From Actinoplanes sp. NBRC 103695 (GTDB taxonomy: Bacteria > Actinomycetota > Actinomycetes > Mycobacteriales > Micromonosporaceae): a stretch of 55,343 nt of DNA. Positions 17,937 to 26,934 of the stretch are shown in pieces (within the stretch, counting starts at the first letter, position 1; each line of letters begins with the position of its first letter). Under the pieces are notes generated by a model. The model had not been told where the DNA came from. It saw only the letters and a program-made list of their open reading frames with translations, and did no database searches. Position numbers and translations under genes: made by a program. The DNA is taken from the NCBI RefSeq assembly GCF_030269485.1, contig NZ_BSTL01000044.1, positions 1 to 55,343 of the forward strand, in the 5' to 3' direction.

Positions 17937-19056
17937 GCGTCACCGTCCCGGGAGCGATCTCGAAGCGGGCGCCGGACAGGGCGGTCGGTACGTCCTCCGG
18001 CACGGCGCAGGTCACGATCAACTGTGCCGCGTCCGACACCAGCGCCGCCAGTCTGTCTCGCCGGCCGCCGTCCAGCTCGGCGAAGACGTCGTCCAGGACC
18101 AGCACCGGCTCGATCCCGTCGGCACGGAGCAGGTCGTAGGCGGCCAGCCTCAGGGCCAGCGCGAACGACCAGGACTCGCCGTGGCTGGCGTACCCCTTGG
18201 CCGGCAGTTCGCCCAACGCCAGGAGCAGGTCGTCGCGGTGCGGGCCCACCAGGGTCGTCCCGCGCTCGATCTCGGCCGGCCGTCGCTCGGCGAGCGAGGC
18301 CAGCAACGCCTCCTCCAGAGCGGCCCGGTCCGGCGACAACCCCTCACCCAACTTCGACGCGTACGCGATGACGGCCGTCGACCGGCCCGCGGCGACCGCG
18401 TCGTAGGCCTTGGTGACGTGCGGCGCCAGCGCGGCGACCAGCTCGATCCGCCCGGCCAGCAATTCGGCGCCGTGCTGGGCCAGGTGGTGGTCCCAGACCG
18501 CGAGCGTGGAGAGGTCCTGTCCTTTGGAGCCGCCGACCTTGCGGGTCAGATAGGCCGTCCGGAGCAGGGCGTTGCGTTGCTTGATCACCCGGTCGTAGTC
18601 GGCGCGGACGCCGGCGAACCGGGGCTGGCGTGCCACGAGCAGGTCGTCGAGGTAGCGGCGGCGCTCCGACGGGTCGCCGCGGACCAGTTCGAGGTCCTCC
18701 GGGGCGAACAGCACCATCCGCAGTGCGCCCAGAACCTCACGCGCACGGCGTACCGGAGAACGGTTGAGTCTTGCGCGGTTTGCCTTGCCGGGCACGATCT
18801 CCAGCTCGACCAGCAGCTCGCGTCCATCATGGACGATCGCGCAGCGGATCACGGCGGCGGTCGCGCCGGCCCGGACCAGCGGGGCGTCCGTGGCCACCCG
18901 GTGACTGTCCAGAGTGGCCACGTAACCCAGAGCCTCGACGAGGTTGGTCTTGCCGACCCCGTTCTGGCCGACCAGCACGGTCACGCCGGGCTCGAACTCG
19001 ACGGCCACCCTCTCGTAGGAGCGGAAGTCGGTGAGCTCGACCCGGCGGACGTGCAT
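17929..19056 (-). CDS. recF: DNA replication and repair protein RecF
   Basis: A 375-residue ABC-type ATPase of the RecFOR pathway that helps load RecA at gaps. Walker A is GQNGVGKT (residues 30-37), the signature-like segment is LSPDRAALEEALL, and Walker B is PVLVLDDVFAELD near the C-terminus. Length and order are normal. The ATG start lies 48 bp downstream of gnd. Confidence 0.96.
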   Translation of the reverse strand: MHVRRVELTDFRSYERVAVEFEPGVTVLVGQNGVGKTNLVEALGYVATLDSHRVATDAPLVRAGATAAVIRCAIVHDGRELLVELEIVPGKANRARLNRSPVRRAREVLGALRMVLFAPEDLELVRGDPSERRRYLDDLLVARQPRFAGVRADYDRVIKQRNALLRTAYLTRKVGGSKGQDLSTLAVWDHHLAQHGAELLAGRIELVAALAPHVTKAYDAVAAGRSTAVIAYASKLGEGLSPDRAALEEALLASLAERRPAEIERGTTLVGPHRDDLLLALGELPAKGYASHGESWSFALALRLAAYDLLRADGIEPVLVLDDVFAELDGGRRDRLAALVSDAAQLIVTCAVPEDVPTALSGARFEIAPGTVTHV

Positions 19057-19104
19057 CCTCTGTCTTTCCCGTGCATTCCGGCGAAGCCGCCTGGGTGGCT
19101 CAGC

Positions 19105-19977
19105 TCAGCTGACGACCGCGTGGCCGCCGAACTGCTGACGGAGTGCGGCGACGGCCTTCATCGCCGGCGAGTCGGGCTGCCGGGACTCGAAACGAGCGAA
19201 CAGCGACGACGCGATGACGTGCAGCGGGACGGCCAGGCGGACCGCCTCGTCGACCGTCCAGCGGCCCTCGCCGGTGTCCTCGGCGTAGCCCTTGAGCTGG
19301 GCCAGCTTGGGGTCGCCGTCGAGTGCCAGGTCGAACAGGTCGAGCAGCCAGGACTTGACCACGCTGCCCTCGCGCCAGCTCTTGATGATGCCGGGGACGT
19401 CGTCCACGTACTCCGACGCCGCGAGCAGCTCGTAGCCCTCGGCGAAGGCCTGCATCATGCCGTACTCGATGCCGTTGTGGACCATCTTGGCGTAGTGACC
19501 GGCGCCGACCGGGCCGGCGTGCACGAAGCCGTACGGTCCGGCCGGCTTGAGCGCCTCGAAGATCGGCATGGCCAGCTCGACGTTCTTGGCCTCGCCGCCG
19601 ACCATCAGGGCGTACCCGTTCTTGTGGCCCCAGACGCCGCCGGAGACGCCGGCGTCCATGTAGCCGATGCCCTTCGGCGCCAGTCGCTCGGCCCGGGGCT
19701 TGTCGTCGGTGAACTTGGAGTTGCCGCCGTCGATGATCAGGTCGCCGGGCGACAGCAGGTCGGCGAGTTGGTCGATGGTTCCCTCGGTGATGGCGCCGGC
19801 CGGGACCATGGTCCAGACCACACGCGGCGCCTCGAGCTTCTCGACCAGCTCGGTGAGACTGGCGACGTCGGCGATGTCGGGATTGCGGTCGTACCCGACG
19901 ACCTCGTGTCCCGCCTCCCGAATCCGCTCCCGCATGTTGCCACCCATTCGGCCGAGACCGACAAGGCCGAGCTGCAT
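19105..19977 (-). CDS. gnd: 6-phosphogluconate dehydrogenase, short decarboxylating type
   Basis: A 290-residue enzyme that oxidatively decarboxylates 6-phosphogluconate to ribulose 5-phosphate. The Rossmann motif is LGLVGLGRMGGNM. DGGNSKFTDD is the substrate loop, and AGVSGGVWGH with GAGHYAKMVHNGIEYGMMQA carries the catalytic Lys. It is the short YqeC-like form (about 300 residues) found in actinobacteria, which lacks the C-terminal extension of the 470-residue enzyme. Its place between dnaN and recF is typical of Streptomyces and Micromonosporaceae but not mycobacteria. Confidence 0.94.
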   Translation of the reverse strand: MQLGLVGLGRMGGNMRERIREAGHEVVGYDRNPDIADVASLTELVEKLEAPRVVWTMVPAGAITEGTIDQLADLLSPGDLIIDGGNSKFTDDKPRAERLAPKGIGYMDAGVSGGVWGHKNGYALMVGGEAKNVELAMPIFEALKPAGPYGFVHAGPVGAGHYAKMVHNGIEYGMMQAFAEGYELLAASEYVDDVPGIIKSWREGSVVKSWLLDLFDLALDGDPKLAQLKGYAEDTGEGRWTVDEAVRLAVPLHVIASSLFARFESRQPDSPAMKAVAALRQQFGGHAVVS

Positions 19978-20015
19978 GGTGTCCCCCTAGATGTGTGGTT
20001 CTCTCAGCCCAAGTA

Positions 20016-21149
20016 TCAGCGGGTTACCCGGATCGGCATGATCAGATAGCGGTAACCGGGCACGATTTCGCCGTCCTCGGAGGCCGGCGAGAGCACCGCG
20101 GGCTTGAACGCGTCCACGAATGCGAGCTGGGCTGTCGGTGCGCCGAGGTTCTGCAGGCCGTCGATGAGGTACTGCGGGTTGAAGCCGATGGTCAGCGCCT
20201 CGCCGGTGAAGGTGGCCTCCATCGCCTCACTGGCGCGCGCCTCCTCCGTCCCACCCGCCTCGACGACCAGACCGTCCTCGCTGAAGCTCAGCAGCACCGG
20301 GGTGGTCCGCTCGGCGACCAGGGCCACCCGGCGGACGACCTCGATCAGCGCGGCGACCGGCACCCGGGCCTCGGCGTTGTGGCTGGCCGGGAAGAGCGAG
20401 CGCACCGGCGGGTAGTTGGCGCCGTCCAGCAGCCGGCTGGTGGTGCGCCGGGTGCCGCCCGCGAAGCCGATCATGCCCTCGCCCGCGCTGCCCTGCGCCA
20501 GGGCGATCGTGACGTCGCCACCGACGGTGCCCAGGGTCTTGGCCGTGTCGTTCAGCGTCTTCGCCGGTACCAGCGCGTTCAGGCTGATGTCCGGGTCGTC
20601 CGGCGACCACTCCATCTCCCGCATCGCCAGCCGGTAGCGGTCGGTGGCCAGCATCGACAGGTTGCGGCCGTTCAGCTCAACCCGTACGCCGGTCATCATC
20701 GGCAGCGTCTCGTCGCGGCCCGCGGCGATGGCCACCTGCTGCACCGCGGCGGCGAAGGACGAGGCGTCGACGGTGCCGGCGCTGGACGGCATGTCCGGCA
20801 GGGTCGGGTAGTCCTCCACCGGCATCGTCGGCAGCGTGAAGCGGGCGCTGCCGCACACCAACTCCAGATGCGCGCCGACCGCGGCGATGTCCACCGGCTT
20901 GTTCGGCAATGCCTTGGTGATCTCGGCGAGCAGCCGGCCGGAGACCAGCGCGGCGCCGTCGGCGTCGGCCTGCACCTCGACGCTCACCTGGCTGGAGACC
21001 TCGTAGTCGAAGCCGGAGACGTGCAACCGGCCGTCGGCGGCGCGCAGCATGACGCCGGCGAGCACCGGCACCGACGGGCGGCTGGGCAGGCTCTTGGCCG
21101 TCCACGCCACGGCGTCGGCGAGTGCGTCTCGCTCCACCCGGAACTTCAT
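20016..21149 (-). CDS. dnaN: DNA polymerase III beta subunit (sliding clamp)
   Basis: A 377-residue sliding clamp of three similar domains. It begins MKFRVERDALADAVAWTAKS; the central domain carries LPTMPVEDYPTLPDMPSS; the C-terminus ends YLIMPIRVTR, which lines the partner-binding pocket. The ATG follows an AGGACAG stretch. It is the first gene left of the origin in dnaA order. About 140 bp separate its start from the first DnaA box of oriC. Confidence 0.97.
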   Translation of the reverse strand: MKFRVERDALADAVAWTAKSLPSRPSVPVLAGVMLRAADGRLHVSGFDYEVSSQVSVEVQADADGAALVSGRLLAEITKALPNKPVDIAAVGAHLELVCGSARFTLPTMPVEDYPTLPDMPSSAGTVDASSFAAAVQQVAIAAGRDETLPMMTGVRVELNGRNLSMLATDRYRLAMREMEWSPDDPDISLNALVPAKTLNDTAKTLGTVGGDVTIALAQGSAGEGMIGFAGGTRRTTSRLLDGANYPPVRSLFPASHNAEARVPVAALIEVVRRVALVAERTTPVLLSFSEDGLVVEAGGTEEARASEAMEATFTGEALTIGFNPQYLIDGLQNLGAPTAQLAFVDAFKPAVLSPASEDGEIVPGYRYLIMPIRVTR

Positions 21150-21289
21150 GCTGTCCTCCGCGAGCTTTCCTCGGTCTCAGGTCTTCTTTGACGGTCTTCG
21201 GTGAGGGGCCGGACCACGAACTCTATGGCGCTCCGGCGACGAGCGTCTCCCCGACCCCGGTGCTGTGGAGCCTCTTCGACCGCGAAGCC

Positions 21290-21750
21290 GCTTGTCCACA
21301 CCTTGCCCAACGCCGGTGATTGGTTTTTGTTTTCTTAGAAGAGATAACTCGTCATAACCATCGGTCCTGTGCACAGTGTGGAGAACTCACGTTTGCGCTG
21401 GTCAGCGGGTTATCCACCGGTGGGTTGCCTGTGGGCAACCAGGGTATAAACCCCCGTCCGCGTCCACAGTCTCCGACGAGACGGCGGTTGTCCACCGTTG
21501 TCCACCGGCTATCCACCGGTTGTCCACCGGGTTTGTGCCCAGGCTTGTGGACGACGCCGGGACGCTACCGACTCGTCGTCCCCAGAACCTTCAACAGGAA
21601 ATCCACACTCCTCCACAGGCGGTGGACAGAGATGTGACTGTGAGTGCTTGTCCACATCGATTTCCCCAGGAGTTGTCCACATCTGTGGGGAACGGCGGTG
21701 AAGGTTATCCACCGCTGGGGACAACCCCTGGGGACGAACGGTGGATAACA
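21290..21750. other. oriC: chromosomal replication origin oriC
   Basis: DnaA boxes are dense between dnaN and dnaA: TTGTCCACA at 21292-21300, 21648-21656 and 21673-21681; one-mismatch boxes TTGTCCACC at 21488, 21498 and 21520; TATCCACC at 21408-21417, 21510 and 21705-21713; and GTGGATAAC at 21741-21749. Both orientations occur. An AT-rich stretch at 21316-21362 (TGGTTTTTGTTTTCTTAGAA) is the best candidate duplex-unwinding element and lies next to the first box. The flanks 21150-21290 and 21751-22155 contain no boxes or genes that I can support. Confidence 0.92.
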
Positions 21751-22155
21751 ATGGCACGCTCACCAGGGCAAAGTCGGTTCACGGTCGTGGTCTGGCGGGG
21801 CCACGACTGTTCCCACACCCGGGCGAGCGCGAAACGTGGCCCCGGGAGTCCCCGCATGCGACCCGACGCCGTCGGGTGTGCACTCGGGCCCGGCCGGCTT
21901 GGGGACAGTGGTGTTCGACGAGCGGATGCCGCCCGGAGCTACCACCGGCTTCTGGTGCGCGGCGGCGGGTCGGCATCCCGGCGGCTGGTGAGCGAGGGCC
22001 GGCCGGGGAGATCACGCGGATTCGTCAGCGCGGTGCGTGGGTCATGCGATCGGGAAGCCCGAGCCGGTGACCCCACCGCCGGGCCGGATGCCGTGGGACG
22101 GCCCTGAGTCGCAGGCAGGCCGCCGAGGGGGCGGGACTGTGCGTCCCGCGTACCC

Positions 22156-23865
22156 CTAGGTGTTCTGTTTGATCCTGTTGGTGAGTTCGGCGATCTGGTT
22201 GTAAAGAGAGCGGCGCTCGGCCATGTGCTGCCGGATCTTGCGGTCGGCGTGCATCACGGTCGTGTGGTCGCGGCCGCCGAAGGCCTGGCCGATGCGGGGC
22301 AGGGAGAGGTCGGTGAGTTCGCGGCAGAGATACATCGCGACCTGACGGGCGTTGACCAGCACCCGGCTGCGGGAGTGGCCGCGCAGATCCTCCAGGCTGA
22401 CGCCGAAGTAGTCGGCCGTCGAGACCATGATCTGGTCGGCGGTGATCTCCGGGCCGGCGCCGTCCGGCATGAAGTCGCGCAGTACCTCCTCGGCCAGGCT
22501 GAGCTGGACCGAGCTGCGGGTCAGGCTGGCGAACGCGGTCACCCGGATGAGGGCGCCCTCGAGTTCGCGGATCGAGTTGGAGACCCGCGACGCGATGAAC
22601 TCGAGCACGTCGTCGGGGGCGAACATGCGTTCCTGCGCGGCCTTCTTCTGCAGGATCGCGATGCGCGTCTCGAGGTCGGGCGGCTGGATGTCGGCGAGCA
22701 GGCCCCACTCGAAGCGGGTGCGCATGCGGTCCTCGAGGGTGGCCAGCTGGCGCGGTGAGCGGTCCGAGCTGATCACGATCTGCTTGTTCGCGTTGTGCAG
22801 CGTGTTGAACGTGTGGAAGAACTCCTCCTGCGTCCGCTCGCGGTTCTCCAGGAACTGGATGTCGTCGATCAGCAGGATGTCGACATCGCGGTAACGGCGC
22901 TGGAAGGCCTGCGTCTTGTCGTCGCGCAGGCTGTTGATGAAGTCGTTGGTGAATTCCTCTGTGGACACGTAGCGGACCGAGCGGGCGTGGCCCAGCGTCG
23001 TCGCGTAGTGACCGATGGCGTGCAGCAGGTGCGTCTTGCCCAGCCCGGAGCTGCCGTAGATGAACAGCGGGTTGTACGCCTTCGCCGGCGACTCGGCCAC
23101 CGCGACCGACGCGGCGTGGGCGAAGCGGTTCGACGACCCGATGACGAAGGTCTCGAACATGTACTTCGGGTTGAGCCGGTTACCGCTGTCGCCGCCCGGC
23201 CGCCGGTCGTTGCCGGAGGTGTTGCGCATCGGGCCGGAGTCGCCGCCCTGCCCCATCCGCATCGAGTCGTCGCGGCGGTCGTCGTAGCCGAGGTTGTCCC
23301 GCAGCTGCGCCTGCTCGGTTGCCATCCGCCGGCTCGACTCGTTGGGCTGCTTCACCTCGGTGGGACCGGTCGGCTGTGCGGTGGTCGGCTGCGGCGGCGC
23401 CATCATCGACGCCTGCGGCATCGGGACGGGCGCGGCGAACAGGCCGTCCTGCGCCTCGCGGGCGGACGGCACCGGTCGCGCGTACGGAGTAGAAGGCGAG
23501 GAGTGCTGAGCCGAACCGGTCGGCTCGGCGTAGTGCGCGGGAGGCGGTGGCGGCTGAACCGGCGGAGGGGTGCCGTAGACCTTGCCCGGCATACCGGTCC
23601 CGTCCTCCGGCGGACGCACCGTGACAGCGACCTGTATCGGCCGCCCGTACCTGCGGGACAACGCATCGGTGATCGCCGGCCGCAGCCGCGACTCGATGAC
23701 GTCACGGGTGAAGGCGTCGGGCACAGAGAGCAGCGCGGTGTCCTCCACTATCGCGCGCAGGCGAGTGAGGCGGAGGTACGCCCGCTGCTGCGCCGACACG
23801 ATCTCGTCGGCGAGCTCGGCAACCGCCGCGTCCCACACCTCGCTCAGGTCGCCCGATTCGGCCAC
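22156..23865 (-). CDS. dnaA: chromosomal replication initiator DnaA
   Basis: A 569-residue initiator that binds DnaA boxes and opens oriC. Domain I is residues 1-85. A long Pro/Gln-rich domain II linker covers about 90-230, typical of actinomycetes. The AAA+ domain has Walker A GSSGLGKT (271-278) and Walker B ILLIDD (330-335). The domain IV box-binding signature is GGRDHTTVMHADRKI near residues 535-550. GTG start at VAESGDLSEVWDA. It reads toward oriC and dnaN, as usual. Confidence 0.98.
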   Translation of the reverse strand: MAESGDLSEVWDAAVAELADEIVSAQQRAYLRLTRLRAIVEDTALLSVPDAFTRDVIESRLRPAITDALSRRYGRPIQVAVTVRPPEDGTGMPGKVYGTPPPVQPPPPPAHYAEPTGSAQHSSPSTPYARPVPSAREAQDGLFAAPVPMPQASMMAPPQPTTAQPTGPTEVKQPNESSRRMATEQAQLRDNLGYDDRRDDSMRMGQGGDSGPMRNTSGNDRRPGGDSGNRLNPKYMFETFVIGSSNRFAHAASVAVAESPAKAYNPLFIYGSSGLGKTHLLHAIGHYATTLGHARSVRYVSTEEFTNDFINSLRDDKTQAFQRRYRDVDILLIDDIQFLENRERTQEEFFHTFNTLHNANKQIVISSDRSPRQLATLEDRMRTRFEWGLLADIQPPDLETRIAILQKKAAQERMFAPDDVLEFIASRVSNSIRELEGALIRVTAFASLTRSSVQLSLAEEVLRDFMPDGAGPEITADQIMVSTADYFGVSLEDLRGHSRSRVLVNARQVAMYLCRELTDLSLPRIGQAFGGRDHTTVMHADRKIRQHMAERRSLYNQIAELTNRIKQNT

Positions 23866-24439
23866 CGCCGCGCCACCCCCATCACCACCGACCCCCGGTG
23901 GCCTTGTCCGGCCGTCCGCCCGTACCTGTCGTACCGAGCAGGCTCTGGCCGGTTTCCCCCAACCTCATCCACCGGCTATCCACAGGTTATCCACAAGCTG
24001 TGGGCGCGTCGGCAGGCGCTCCCCCCGGCCGAGAGTCTGGCGGCGGACCCCTGGAGCCTGCGCTGGCGCGTTTCAACAGGCTCACCGTGCCGAACGATTC
24101 AGCGGCCCGCCCGGTACTGCCCGGAACGAGCCCTGCTGAGTACGACGCCGGAGACCAGCAAACGGGCACGCTAACAGCGCTGCCACCGCCGCTTCAACCG
24201 GCGTCCCACCCCGGGAAGCATTCCCCCGCGTGGAGATTCACTTGAAGCGCAGAAAGACGTGCATCTGTGCCGTCCTAAGATCGACGCGGAGATCATCGGC
24301 GGCGTGCCATCGCTCGCATCGTTGACCACCGCGTGCAGCCTGCGTAGGGTCGAGCGGTTGCCTTGCCGCGCCCCTGCTAGAGTGGTCGTCTGGCAGCGAT
24401 GCCCCTTGTCTTTGTTTTGCACTGATTCGGAGTCCTCAC
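23866..24439. promoter_or_regulatory. dnaA/rpmH divergent promoter region with DnaA boxes
   Basis: This 574-bp spacer holds the divergent promoters of dnaA and rpmH. Adjacent DnaA boxes CTATCCACA (23976-23984) and TTATCCACA (23987-23995) lie about 110 bp upstream of dnaA, consistent with DnaA autoregulation. I see no gene; the other half is unremarkable. Confidence 0.7.
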
Positions 24440-24577
24440 GTGAGCAAGCGCACTTATCAGCCGAACAACCGCCGTCGCGCGAAGACCCACGGCTTCCGGC
24501 TGCGCATGCGCACCCGGGCAGGTCGTGCCATCCTCGCCAGCCGCCGCAACAAGGGTCGCGCCACGCTGTCGGCCTGA
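24440..24577 (+). CDS. rpmH: 50S ribosomal protein L34
   Basis: A 45-residue basic protein starting at GTG: SKRTYQPNNRRRAKTHGFRL, then MRTRAGRAILASRRNKGRAT and LSA. This is the complete, highly conserved L34. It leads the rpmH-rnpA-yidD-yidC-jag-rsmG operon. It is too short for many gene finders. Confidence 0.97.
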   Translation: MSKRTYQPNNRRRAKTHGFRLRMRTRAGRAILASRRNKGRATLSA

Positions 24578-24614
24578 GCCGACACACGGGCCGCCCGGAA
24601 ATGCCCAGGTAGTC

Positions 24615-24971
24615 GTGCTGGCCGCAGCTCAGAGACTGCGGAAGAGCAGCGACTTCACCGCAGCGTTCCGCGGTGGCCGCCGAGTCGGCCGCGGCACCTT
24701 GGTCGTACATCTGCAGATCGACGAGCCGGCGCTCGCCTCCACGGCACGCGCCGGCTTTGTCGTGTCCAAGGCGGTGGGCAACGCCGTGGTGCGCAACCGC
24801 GTCCGGCGCAGGCTTCGCCATCTCGTCCGCGACCGGCTGGCTGACCTGCCGGTCGGCGCCACGATCGTGGTGCGTGCCCTACCCGCCGCGGCGACCGCGA
24901 CCGCCGAGACGCTCGGCGCCGACCTGGACGCCGCGCTCACCGTCGCTCGGACCCCTCGGCGGCGGCGATGA
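24615..24971 (+). CDS. rnpA: ribonuclease P protein component
   Basis: A 118-residue RNase P protein, which assists the catalytic RNA in cutting tRNA 5' leaders. It starts LAAAQRLRKSSDFTAAFRGG and contains the RNR motif NAVVRNRVRRRLRHLVRD. The GTG at 24615 is the only sensible start near the conserved N-terminus. It lies 38 bp after rpmH and overlaps yidD by 4 bp. Confidence 0.95.
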   Translation: MLAAAQRLRKSSDFTAAFRGGRRVGRGTLVVHLQIDEPALASTARAGFVVSKAVGNAVVRNRVRRRLRHLVRDRLADLPVGATIVVRALPAAATATAETLGADLDAALTVARTPRRRR

Positions 24972-25228
24972 CCGGGGTCGCCCGCCTGCTCGCGCTGCCG
25001 ATCGTCGCGTACCGTCGATACGTGAGCCCGGCTCTGCCGGCCCGCTGTCGGTTCTATCCCTCGTGCAGCGCATACGCCCAGGAAGCCCTGGAGCGACACG
25101 GCGCTCTCCGGGGTATCGGCCTGGCAGTCTGGCGGATCCTGCGCTGCCATCCGTTCCACCCAGGCGGGTACGACCCGGTGCCCGATCCGATCCGTCACCA
25201 GCCGGCCGCCGATGTGACTGGAGCTTGA
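24968..25228 (+). CDS. yidD: membrane protein insertion efficiency factor YidD
   Basis: An 86-residue peripheral membrane protein with the family signature RCRFYPSCSAYAQEALERHG and ILRCHPFHPGGYDPV, including the conserved Cys residues. It assists YidC-mediated insertion. The ATG overlaps the rnpA stop (ATGA). Confidence 0.95.
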   Translation: MTGVARLLALPIVAYRRYVSPALPARCRFYPSCSAYAQEALERHGALRGIGLAVWRILRCHPFHPGGYDPVPDPIRHQPAADVTGA

Positions 25229-25229
25229 A

Positions 25230-26279
25230 TTGAGTCTCGACTGGATCTACTACGCGATCTCGTGGATCCTCCTGCAATGGCATGCCCTGTGGGACTTCAT
25301 CGGAGTGCCCGAGGGCCCGTTCCTCGGCACCAACTGGGCGTGGATCCTCGCCATCGTGTTCCTCGTGGTGACGGTCCGGGTCGTTCTGTTCCCGGTCTTC
25401 GTCAAGCAGATCAAGTCACAGCGGGCCATGCAGGCGCTCCAGCCCAAGGTCAAGCTGCTGCAGGAGAAGCACAAGGGTGACCGGGAGACGCTCCAGAAAG
25501 AAATGATGGAGCTCTACAAGACCGAGAAGGCCAACCCGCTGATGGGCTGCCTTCCGATGTTCCTCCAGGTGCCGGTCTTCCTGGGCCTCTTCCACGTGCT
25601 GCGGCGGCTCTCCCCGGAAAACCAGGGCAAGACGCTGTACGGATGGACCGTCGACCAGTTCGAGAGCGCGACGCATGCGGCCCTGTTCACCGCACCGCTG
25701 CCCGCACAGTTCGGCTCGACCGACGCCCAGCTCGCCGCGCTGAACACGAGCAACGGCACCACGGTCAAGGTCATCGCCGCCGTACTGGTGCTGATCATGA
25801 TGACCACCACGTACCTCACCAGCCGCCAGATGATCCTCAAGACCGGCTGGGCCGAGGACCCGCAGCAGAAGATGATCCAGCGCCTGATGCTGTACGGCAT
25901 TCCGCTGTCTCTGCTCGTTTCCGGCTCGCTGTTCCCGATCGGTGTGGTCATCTACTGGGTGACGAACAACCTCTTCACGCTGGGTCAGCAGCAGTGGGTG
26001 CTCCGCAAGTTCCCGCCGCCGCAGATGAACAAGACGGGCGCCGCCAGCAAAGCCACTCCGGCCAGGACGGGCCCGCCGGCGAAGAAGAACGGCACCAAGG
26101 TGACCGGTCCGGTGCAGCCGGGGCGTACCGGCGGAGGTCTTTTCGGCCGCAACAAGAACGTCGAGCCCGAGCCGCAGCAGTCCCCGGTGGTCGACGAGAA
26201 GTCGCGCGCGCCCAAACCCGGCGCCAAGCCGATAAACCCCAAGAAGGGCGCCCGACCGGCGAACAAGCCGCGGAGTTGA
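25230..26279 (+). CDS. yidC: membrane protein insertase YidC/OxaA
   Basis: A 349-residue membrane insertase of the Gram-positive type. TTG start 2 bp after yidD. Membrane segments include LGTNWAWILAIVFLVVTVRV, a stretch around PLMGCLPMFLQVPVFLGLFH, VKVIAAVLVLIMMTTTYLTS and LYGIPLSLLVSGSLFPIGVV. The 60kd_IMP core ends at about residue 265. The C-terminal about 85 residues are a Lys/Pro-rich tail with KKNGTKVTGPV and NPKKGARPANKPRS, which can contact the ribosome. Confidence 0.95.
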   Translation: MSLDWIYYAISWILLQWHALWDFIGVPEGPFLGTNWAWILAIVFLVVTVRVVLFPVFVKQIKSQRAMQALQPKVKLLQEKHKGDRETLQKEMMELYKTEKANPLMGCLPMFLQVPVFLGLFHVLRRLSPENQGKTLYGWTVDQFESATHAALFTAPLPAQFGSTDAQLAALNTSNGTTVKVIAAVLVLIMMTTTYLTSRQMILKTGWAEDPQQKMIQRLMLYGIPLSLLVSGSLFPIGVVIYWVTNNLFTLGQQQWVLRKFPPPQMNKTGAASKATPARTGPPAKKNGTKVTGPVQPGRTGGGLFGRNKNVEPEPQQSPVVDEKSRAPKPGAKPINPKKGARPANKPRS

Positions 26280-26367
26280 CCGACGCAGACCTCTCCACGC
26301 CCGGCTCGATCGGCGTGGGAACAGCGGACCGAGCAGGTCCGGGACCGATTAGTACGGAGATGACACC

Positions 26368-26934
26368 GTGACCGACACCAGCACTCCCGATTCCTCGGTC
26401 TCCGAAGCCCAGGAGACCGACTCCCCGGAGGCCGCACCCGAGGAGACCAAGAAGTCGGAGAGCGTGGCTTCCGACAGCGAGCTGTTCCGGCAGAGTGAGA
26501 TCGCTGCTGACTACGTCGAAGGACTGCTGGACATCCTGGACTACGACGGCGACATCGACGAGCTGGTGTCGGCCGGCCGTCCGATGGTCGAGGTCGTGGG
26601 TGGTCGACTGCAGGCCCTGGTCGGCCAGCGCGGCGCCACCCTCGAGGCGATGCAGGAACTGACCCGGCTGGCGATCTTCCGGGCGACCGGTACGCCGAGC
26701 CGCCTGCTGCTGGACATCGGCGGCTACCGCGCCAACCGGCGCAAGGAGCTGGCTGCGGTCGCACGCAACGCCGTCGAGAAGGTGAAGGAGCACGGTGACG
26801 CCGTGCGCCTGGAGCCGATGTCGGCCTTCGAGCGCAAGTGCGTGCACGACGTGGTCAACGCGATCACCGGTGTGGAAAGCGAGTCGGAGGGCGTCGAGCC
26901 CAACCGGCGGATCGTCGTGCGTCCGGTCGACTGA
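26368..26934 (+). CDS. Jag/KhpB RNA-binding protein (KH + R3H)
   Basis: A 188-residue RNA-binding protein. The acidic N-terminal about 50 residues are followed by a KH-like domain (MVEVVGGRLQALVGQRGATL) and an R3H domain (RRKELAAVARNAVEKVKEHG, MSAFERKCVHDVVNAITGVE). It is the SpoIIIJ-associated (Jag/KhpB) protein normally found next to yidC. GTG start after GGAGATGACACC; it ends at the rsmG start codon (TGATG). Confidence 0.9.
   Translation: MTDTSTPDSSVSEAQETDSPEAAPEETKKSESVASDSELFRQSEIAADYVEGLLDILDYDGDIDELVSAGRPMVEVVGGRLQALVGQRGATLEAMQELTRLAIFRATGTPSRLLLDIGGYRANRRKELAAVARNAVEKVKEHGDAVRLEPMSAFERKCVHDVVNAITGVESESEGVEPNRRIVVRPVD

Noticed and set aside
17776..20049. Open frame of 757 codons opposite recF and gnd
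   Set aside because: Antisense shadow of certain genes.
21376..22107. Open frames through oriC
   Set aside because: They run across DnaA boxes and have no domains; chance frames in GC-rich DNA.
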